Below are positions 57,951 through 64,000 of a stretch of DNA of 64,000 bases, piece by piece. Within the stretch, counting starts at the first letter, position 1; every line of letters starts with the position of its first letter. This stretch comes from Otatea glauca. Lineage: Eukaryota; Streptophyta; Magnoliopsida; Poales; Poaceae. The notes beneath the pieces are model-generated. The model ran no database searches. It saw only the letters and a program-made list of their open reading frames with translations, and was not told the origin of the DNA. Both the position numbers and the translations under genes were made by a program. The DNA lies in NCBI GenBank assembly GCA_036346275.1, contig CM070725.1:31124104-31188103 (forward strand), read 5' to 3'.

Positions 57951-60050
57951 TCACTCAGGAGCTACCACAATCTCACCACTCTTGGAGAGCGCACAATGGT
58001 GGGAGGATGCGCCGAGCGTGCTCAAGGGATCAAATCCTAGACCTTGATTGAATCTACTAATCTTGGATTGGTCTAGAATAAGATTGAGCTTCTTCTTGCC
58101 TCCAACAAACTTCTCGAGAGTGCTCATAAGATCTTGGCAATCTCGGAAGAAAGAAGCACAAGAAGAGCAGGGGAAGGAGAGGAAGAAGAACCGGAAAGAT
58201 GAGCTCTCTCGGACGTGCATTTTCTCCTCAAAGACGGTGCCTCAATCTTGAGGGCCTTACAAGAAACGCAAGGAGCATCTCTAATTCTATGGGCTTGGTC
58301 TTCTAATTTCTTCCTAAGCTCGACATGGATTTTATCCAAGTCCCCACAATCTCAATACATCATAAGCAATATTTTTGTGACTTATCTAGTAAGTCCTTAG
58401 CAAGTTTAGCACACTTGACATTCAGGGTTTCATTGTCAAGTTTTAATTGCTTCTGACCCTCACATGAGTTTGGGTCCTTAGAAGCATGTGATTCAAGTTC
58501 ATTGTTTCTAGCGAAAGCTTCCTAAGGTGTTCGCTCATGGCATCAATTTGGCAAGCAATTTAGGGCAATTAGAGCATGATGGAGTGGAGTGAGCATGAAG
58601 AAAACTAGCCTCAACAGAATAGCATCAACAGAACTAGTGCTAGCATTCTTCAACCTAAGACCATCAAGTTCAACAAGCACACTATCATGTATGGTCCTTA
58701 GGTTCTCCAACTCCACAAGAATAGCATCACACAAAGAGCAATCATCGGTGACTCGGGAGGAGAAGATCTAAGTGAAGCTAACTCCCGAGTCAAGGTACCT
58801 ACTTCCTTCTCAAGCTCAGTACACCTAGCTCTAGCTCTAGCATGAAATTTTCCTAATTTGCGTAAAGCTTCGTTGAGTGGTCATAGGAGGGTACCTCGTC
58901 CGAGTCATTTGTAGAGCTCGAGTCGTGATGTCGTTGGTGTCGACCATGAAGCACATCTTGGAGAAGTCGTCGCCGCCTTTCTTCTCTTGCGGATCATCCT
59001 CGCCCTCGTCGCTCCATGTCTCCGTGTCGGAGAGGTTGATGTCGTCAAGCGCGGCGAGGGCGCGGTGGAAAACTTCTTGTTCTTGGAGAAGTTGCGGTAC
59101 TTCTTCGTCGTGCGCCGATTCACGAGCTGGAGGCTTCTTGTTGCGGTTCTTGTCGGTGTAGTCGTTCTTGCCCGAACCGCCAACGTCGTTCTTGCCCTTC
59201 TCGGCTTGGGACAGTTCGCCGAATGTGGTTGGGGCCACCACACTCAAGCGGTGATCATGCCACCTCTCTTCCTCTCTCTCACCCTCTTGTATGCATGAGA
59301 AAACTTGCGGCGAGAAGAGCAAGCTCATTTTCGAAATTTTTCCGATTGGTCATCGCTTAGCTCGCAAAGGCGGAAAGAGAGAAACCAATAGAAGGATCGG
59401 AAGAAGAAGATCCAATGGGATCGGTGACCAAAGCCATCGATGAGATTTCGTCTTAGAGAGACGACATCGATCTCATGAGTCTTGAGGCGGGAATAAAGCC
59501 CGTCAAGAGTCAGAGTCGATAAGTCGGTGGTGTCCTTGATGGTGGTCACCTTCATCTCCCAAACCCGAAGGTCGAGTGCGGTCAAGAAATGCCGAGCATT
59601 GTCCGAGTCGGGTATATGCAACCAAGCTGCTCGGAGGTCGCTCAAAATCTTTGTAAACCGACCAAAACACTCGTCGAGACTCTCACCGGTAGCGTTGATC
59701 AAACTTGTTGTACTCGCTTGAGGCGAGTCTGCCTCACGGTCTTGATTTGAGTAGAGCCCTCATGGTAAGCATCGAGGTTACCCAAATCTCGTGGCGGAGC
59801 GAAGGTGAAAATCTATCATACTCACGCGGCTAAGACCCTGTATGAGAATGTTCCTTGCCTTAGCATTCGCCTCAACGTCAACCATATTGATGGCCGTGAC
59901 ATTTTCATCAGCAGGAACCTCATACGGGAGTTTCACCTTCTGCCATATCAGGTAGCACAGGCGTGATGTATGACTCCATCAGGGATTTCCAAAAGGAAAA
60001 TCAACTCCATTAAAGATGGGAGGCTTGGTGGAATATTTGTCCGTCGCCAT
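57951..60050 (-). pseudogene. Copia gag of element D
   Basis: The start MATDKYSTKPPIFNGVDFPF is at 60050, with a stop and frame change soon after. The UBN2-type gag domain (59702-59325) has SLDECFGRFTKILSDLRAAW and LDGLYSRLKTHEID. Then come acidic Sirevirus-like segments (LDDINLSDTETWSDEGEDD, 59100-59000), then Leu-rich coiled-coil pieces with stops (58734-58543, 58339-57951) and KISRFNQGLGFDPL. Order matches a full-length gag; the gene is broken many times. Confidence 0.75.
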
Positions 60051-60090
60051 GGCTCTTGAGACCGGTCAAGATCTAGAAAGAGCAGAACCG

Positions 60091-60101
60091 GCTCGATACC
60101 A
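60091..60101 (-). other. Primer-binding site of element D
   Basis: On the minus strand TGGTATCGAGC follows the 5' LTR after two bases, matching the initiator-methionine tRNA site TGGTATCAGAGC with one base lost. This is the standard primer of plant copia elements. Confidence 0.8.
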
Positions 60102-60103
60102 AT

Positions 60104-61719
60104 TGAAGGACCGAAATGGCGAGCAGAGGGGGTGAATGGTCGCAAATAAAAATTCCCCAAAATACTCCAACAAAAACCTCGACAAGATCGCTCAAAAGGA
60201 ATTGTGAAAAACCGAAAAACTAGACAACTATGTGTACCCCAAGCTTGCATGGATAAGTACCATAAAATATGTGGGGATTTTGAGTCACAATCCTGGTTGT
60301 CTAGTGTCCAAGATAAAGAGGAATCAATTCAAACTCTTGCTTTTAGAAAGGACATCAATTCAAATCACAAAAGTCACTTTCAGAAAAGCAAAGCAGAATT
60401 CCCAGAACTTGTCCTCAATTTGCACAGGAGGTTGGTGGGTTTCTGTAGCTCACAAAATTTTGAGACTTTTTCTCCTGTGAGCATCAGAGTCTTGAAGAAC
60501 TCCACCAAATTTCTCCTCAAAAAGCCTTACAGAAAAAACACGAAAAATCGAAGAACACAGTCTGGTCAAGAACTTCGAGCAGAACATTTGGGGCTCAGTT
60601 TTCACCTCATGGCGCCCAAACGGTAAAACAAGTGAACTCCAAAATTTTTCTGCAAGCGGATATCAGAGTCCCACACCTCCTCCAACAAGAATCACTCAAA
60701 AGGATTTTTCTATATTTTTACAAAAATCAAACACTGACTGCTGCGCGAAGAACAAGTTCAGAACAAAGTTGGAACTTGAAAGAAAAGATGTTCTCTACTC
60801 AATCCAAGAGTGCAAAGAGATGTAAAACCATATGAACACACTCAAAACATCCAAGAACAGCAGCATTTAGAAGGAGGAGGCAAATCCAAATTACTTGAAA
60901 GTAAATTGCGGGAATGTAATTGCGGAAAGTAAATGCTGAATTTAAATTGCGTAAAGTAAAGACATAATGTAAATCATAAAATAAATTCAGAGGTGGATGA
61001 ATAAAACTTTCATTTCTGGAAGGGAGGTTACAAAGCCTCACATTCATGTGGGCAAAGCTCAAATGAGCATCAAAACCTCAACACCTTCAAGGGAAGGAGG
61101 CTACCCTCCACCCCTATTTATACTACTCTTGGGCCACCTACCACCCTTGGATGAGTCCCTCAACCTAGAGCACTCATCTAAGGGCTAGGATTAACCCACA
61201 CACACAGCCATGCAAGGCTAACCCAAAACCCACACACATACCGGGTTTTCTTGCAGTTTTCAAAGCATACTACCTAGACCCGCTAACCTATCAACTAGAC
61301 CTCAATCAAGCGGTCCTCATTGATCCACGCGGCATCTAGCTAGCATCATCTCCTTTCCTTGTCTTCTTGACTTGCCGGACTCCGTCTCCGATCATCTTCC
61401 GGCGATCTCCCAACCGTCTGGACCTCCGCGCTCCTCGCCTAGTCCGGTCATCCTTCGCCTCACCATGACCTAGCACCGTCGTCCTGCAACCATCAAAGAC
61501 AAGGAAACTCCTCACATAGCAATGCCCACAAAGATGTGCAATAAACCATCCAACTCATCACTACCGCGTCCATACGACCGCATCGCCACTCTGGCAAAGA
61601 CAACTCAAATTGCTTCATTTTGAAAATCAATCCAAATCAAACTCAAACTTGAGCACACCTTGCTCAAATAAAGTCAAATACTCATCACAAACATGGATGG
61701 ACCTCCACATGGTCCTTCA
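60104..61719 (-). repeat. 5' LTR of element D
   Basis: 1616 bp, beginning TGAAGGACCGAAATGG in plus orientation and ending GGTCCTTCA. A direct comparison with 50757-52383 by eye shows almost complete identity apart from single-base indels and a few transitions. Confidence 0.95.
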
Positions 61720-61724
61720 TATTC

Positions 61725-63220
61725 TAACTGTACAGCAAATAAAAGGAGAGTACCAATGTCGGGACGAGATACTGCTGAAATATTTAGAACAATGCCTAGA
61801 GATCATTGGCTCGTTTACGTCATTTTCTATCGGTCACGTCCCTAGAGAGTTGAACGATAGAGCTAATGCCTTGGCTCAACAGGCATCAGGGTACAAAGAC
61901 CTCGACCGATATCAGGTGACTGAGCTAATGGATAAAGCCGTCATGTGTGTGGGTGTCACGGATTGGAGAACGCAAATAAAGAATTACCTGATTGATCCAT
62001 CTAAGCCGACAGAACGCAAGATTAGGCAACAAGCTTTGAAGTACATTGTCATGGACGACACGCTGTATTATCGGACGATGGAAGGTTTGCTATTAAGATG
62101 TCTTGAGGCCAAAGAAGCGCGGGTGGCAATGGGTGAAGTGCATGAAGGCATTTGTGGTTCTCATCAATCGGCACATAAGATGAAATGGATGCTTAGACGG
62201 ACAGGTTATTTTTGGCCGACGATGCTAGAAGATTGTTTCAAGTATTATAAAGGATGTTAGACCTGTCAGAAGTTTGGCATCATACAACTAGCACCAGCAT
62301 CGGCTTTACATCCAATTATCAAGCCATGGCCGTTCAGAGGTTGGGGAATAGATGTAATCGGCCAAATATTTCCTGCTTCGAGTAAAGGCCACAAGTTTAT
62401 TTTGGCCGCGACTGATTATTTCTCTAAATGGGTTGAAGCTATACCACTCAAGAAAGTGACTAGTGTCGAAGCCATCGGTTTTGTCAATGAGCACATTGTC
62501 CATCGGTTTGGAATATCGCAAACAATTACGACCGATCAAGGCATGGTATTCATGTCTAATGAGTTTCAGAGTTACGCGACAAGCATGGGAATCAAATTGT
62601 TGAATTCTTCCCCATACTACGCTCAGGCTAACGGACAAGCTGAGTCGTCCAACAAAACACTAATCAAGCTGAACAAAAGAAAGATTGATGAAAAGCCGAG
62701 GAATTGGCACTCAACTCTATCAGAGTCACTTTGGGCGTATCGGCTATCCTATCACGGAACAACGAAGCTTTCACCTTACCAATTGGTGTATGGTCAAGAA
62801 GCCGTTCTACCCGTGGAGATCAACATTGAATTGATACGAGTAGCCAGGCAAAATGGTTTGTCGGCTCAGGATTATAACAATTCGATGATCGATAACTTAG
62901 ATGAACTAGCGGAATTACATTTATCTACGCTTGATCGGCTCAAGAAGAATAAAGCCAGAGTTGCAAAAGCATATAATAAAAAGGTCATACCTAAGTCTTT
63001 CGATCAAGCCGATTTAGTATGAAAAACGATATTGCCTGTTGGTACGAAAGATAACCGATTTGAAAAATGGTCACCTACGTGGGAAGGGCCATACAAGGTT
63101 AATCGGCTAGTCGGCGGGAACTCGTACGTACTGGAAACGTTAGAGGGGTATGTATTGCCTAAAGCTATTAACGGGAAGTATTTGAAAAAGTACTATCCTA
63201 GTGTTTGGATTGGAGCCTAG
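61725..63220 (+). pseudogene. Second RNase H (end) and integrase of element C
   Basis: It continues ILTVQQIKGEYQCRDE after element D, with HVPRELNDRANALAQQASGY closing the RNase H. The integrase zinc region reads HEGICGSHQSAHKMKW...CFKYYKGC, then TAG, then TCQKF. The core keeps all three catalytic positions: ATDYFSKWVEAIPL, ITTDQGMVFMSNEFQS, NGQAESSNKTLIKL (Glu 36 residues after the second Asp). The C-terminal part has YGQEAVLPVEINIELIRVAR, SFDQADLV, TGA (63020), and FEKWSPTWEGPYKVNRLVGG up to WIGA at 63220. Only in-frame stops break it, no frameshift. Confidence 0.88.
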
Positions 63221-63570
63221 CCGACTAAGGATCACGTTCAGAGCCAAGATTAACACGATGCTGTTAATCGGCTGAAAGGATTGCAAACTCAAAAGATACA
63301 ACAAGTAAGATAAAAATCGGTTAAACAGCCGATTATAAACATAACAGAAGTTACAAAATATTCTGAACGCAAAAGTTAACAAATTGTTCAGGACAAGTGT
63401 TTCCAAAAGACAGCCACCAAAGTTTTACATCTCCAAAGTTAATGTTGGATGCCTGAGCCCGGGAGGGTTGCACCTAAAGCCGACAGAGCACCTGCGCCTT
63501 TGCGATTACACATTGAACTTCGTTAATGATGCGATCGTCTTCTTTTGCGCTCCCTGGCACTGGCACCACC
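63221..63570. other. Spacer between pol and the antisense ORF of element C
   Basis: Non-coding, AT-rich, with ATCGGCTG and AACAGCCGATTAT words. It holds the converging 3' ends of pol and the antisense ORF. No further feature seen. Confidence 0.5.
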
Positions 63571-64000
63571 TTAGCCGATTGTTTTTTTCACACTTGCTAC
63601 AGCCATGGCAAGACCAAGCTTCTGGTCCTTTATCTTTGACGCCGTTTTTTCCATGGAGTGCTGGCCTTCTTGGATTTGTTTCTCTGTCTTGGCCAACTCT
63701 TTCAAGTGAAATTTCTTCATGTTTTCAAGCTTAGAGAGGGATTCTTTGGTCGACTTTAGCTGCTGCGCTTCGGCATCAAATTTACGTTTCTTTGCCTTCG
63801 CGTCTGCGACCAGCACGTCTAGAAGCTTTTGATCGGCTGCTTGGGTTTCACGCCGATTAATTCTGGCTTGCGCTTCCTCGACTTCGAGCCTCCTTTCGTC
63901 CAGATGGCACACGTTCAGAAGGGCTGCCATTGCCTCTGGAGGTAGGTCGGCTTTGACGGCCGCCATGGCATCTCCGATCGGCTGATTATTCGCCAGAATC
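63571..64000 (-). CDS. Antisense ORF of element C, partial (coiled coil)
   Basis: The frame is open from the window edge (about 12 codons before the first Met at 63966) to the stop at 63571. The sequence is charged and helical: VCHLDERRLEVEEAQARINR, ADAKAKKRKFDAEAQQLKST, LENMKKFHLKELAKTEKQIQ. It is a long coiled coil, like exon 4 to 6 of the A/B antisense gene but not clearly homologous. Position and orientation match the antisense gene of Tat elements, of which this would be the last exon. Function unknown. Confidence 0.6.
   Translation of the reverse strand, partial: ILANNQPIGDAMAAVKADLPPEAMAALLNVCHLDERRLEVEEAQARINRRETQAADQKLLDVLVADAKAKKRKFDAEAQQLKSTKESLSKLENMKKFHLKELAKTEKQIQEGQHSMEKTASKIKDQKLGLAMAVASVKKTIG

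Larger units (their letters stand above)
50757..61719 (-). mobile_element. Element D: Ty1/copia retrotransposon (Sirevirus-like), minus strand
   Basis: Both LTRs begin TGAAGGACC and end GGTCCTTCA (50757-52383 and 60104-61719), and the whole is flanked by perfect TATTC duplications (50752-50756, 61720-61724). Minus-strand order is 5' LTR 60104-61719, iMet-type primer site, gag, integrase, RT, RNase H, long 3' region, 3' LTR. Integrase before RT identifies copia. A gag start MATDKYSTKPPIFNGVDFPF, a long coiled-coil gag tail, KHIDIRYHFLRDH in RNase H and GAGGGGGGGTGAATGG in the LTR resemble Sireviruses. The LTRs are nearly identical, so insertion is recent; the many frameshifts are therefore odd. 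Confidence 0.92.
44701..64000 (+). mobile_element. Element C: Tat-type Ty3/gypsy retrotransposon, split by element D, right end outside window
   Basis: Order: 5' LTR (about 44701-45354), primer-binding site, gag (45381-47863), protease (47943-48782), RT/RNase H (49022-50756), copia element D, second RNase H and integrase (61725-63220), spacer, antisense ORF (64000-63571, partial). The gene order and antisense ORF place it in the Tat lineage, distinct from A/B. Words GCCGA/TCGGC are strikingly frequent. The 3' LTR lies beyond the window, so the left boundary cannot be checked by pairing. Mutated protease and RT active sites make it inactive. Confidence 0.83.

Overview
This window is plant nuclear DNA, most likely from a large-genome grass. 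It carries a CACTA (En/Spm) transposon with TnpD and Transposase_24/Ulp1 genes, Tat-lineage Ty3/gypsy elements with antisense genes, a Ty1/copia element and very long LTRs starting TGTAACACCC. I found no ordinary host gene, tRNA, CRISPR array or bacterial-type operon. Almost everything is transposable-element DNA, and most ORFs are decayed copies.

The left two thirds (316 to about 43832) is one CACTA element of roughly 8.9 kb, opened up by serial insertions to about 43.5 kb. The layers, read from target-site duplications (TSDs) and rejoined reading frames, are: (1) a 3.6-kb solo LTR at 5938-9576, TSD CCTTG; (2) a copia-type solo LTR on the minus strand spanning 9747-40728, TSD GAATT; (3) inside it, gypsy element B on the minus strand, 10090-39752; (4) inside B, gypsy element A on the plus strand, 11288-30035, TSD CTCAT/GTCAT; (5) inside A, two more copies of the 3.6-kb LTR, 18498-22030 (plus) and 25493-29094 (minus, TSD ACTAA). 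Removing the insertions rejoins the CACTA Transposase_24/SUMO-protease gene and the small antisense ORF of B.

A and B are sister Tat-type elements of about 11 kb. Each has short LTRs, gag-protease-RT-RNase H-second RNase H-integrase on the sense strand, and a convergent antisense unit. That unit has a TATA box just inside the 3' LTR, a 64-codon acidic ORF, an array of about 80-bp tandem repeats and a six-exon gene whose first exon matches the Transposase_28 (putative gypsy-type transposon) family. TATA box, small ORF and splice junctions persist in both copies, although both carry many stop codons. B has lost about 0.7 kb at the pol/antisense-gene convergence.

From 43833 to 44700 lies AT-rich spacer containing a degenerate 5S rRNA-like sequence (44209-44321), possibly from a Cassandra-type element. 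From about 44701 to the window end is element C, another Tat-type gypsy element, rich in GCCGA/TCGGC words. Its protease and RT active sites are mutated and an antisense coiled-coil ORF runs off the right edge. C is split by element D, a complete copia element on the minus strand (50757-61719, TSD TATTC) with nearly identical 1.6-kb LTRs and a frameshift-ridden Sirevirus-like polyprotein.
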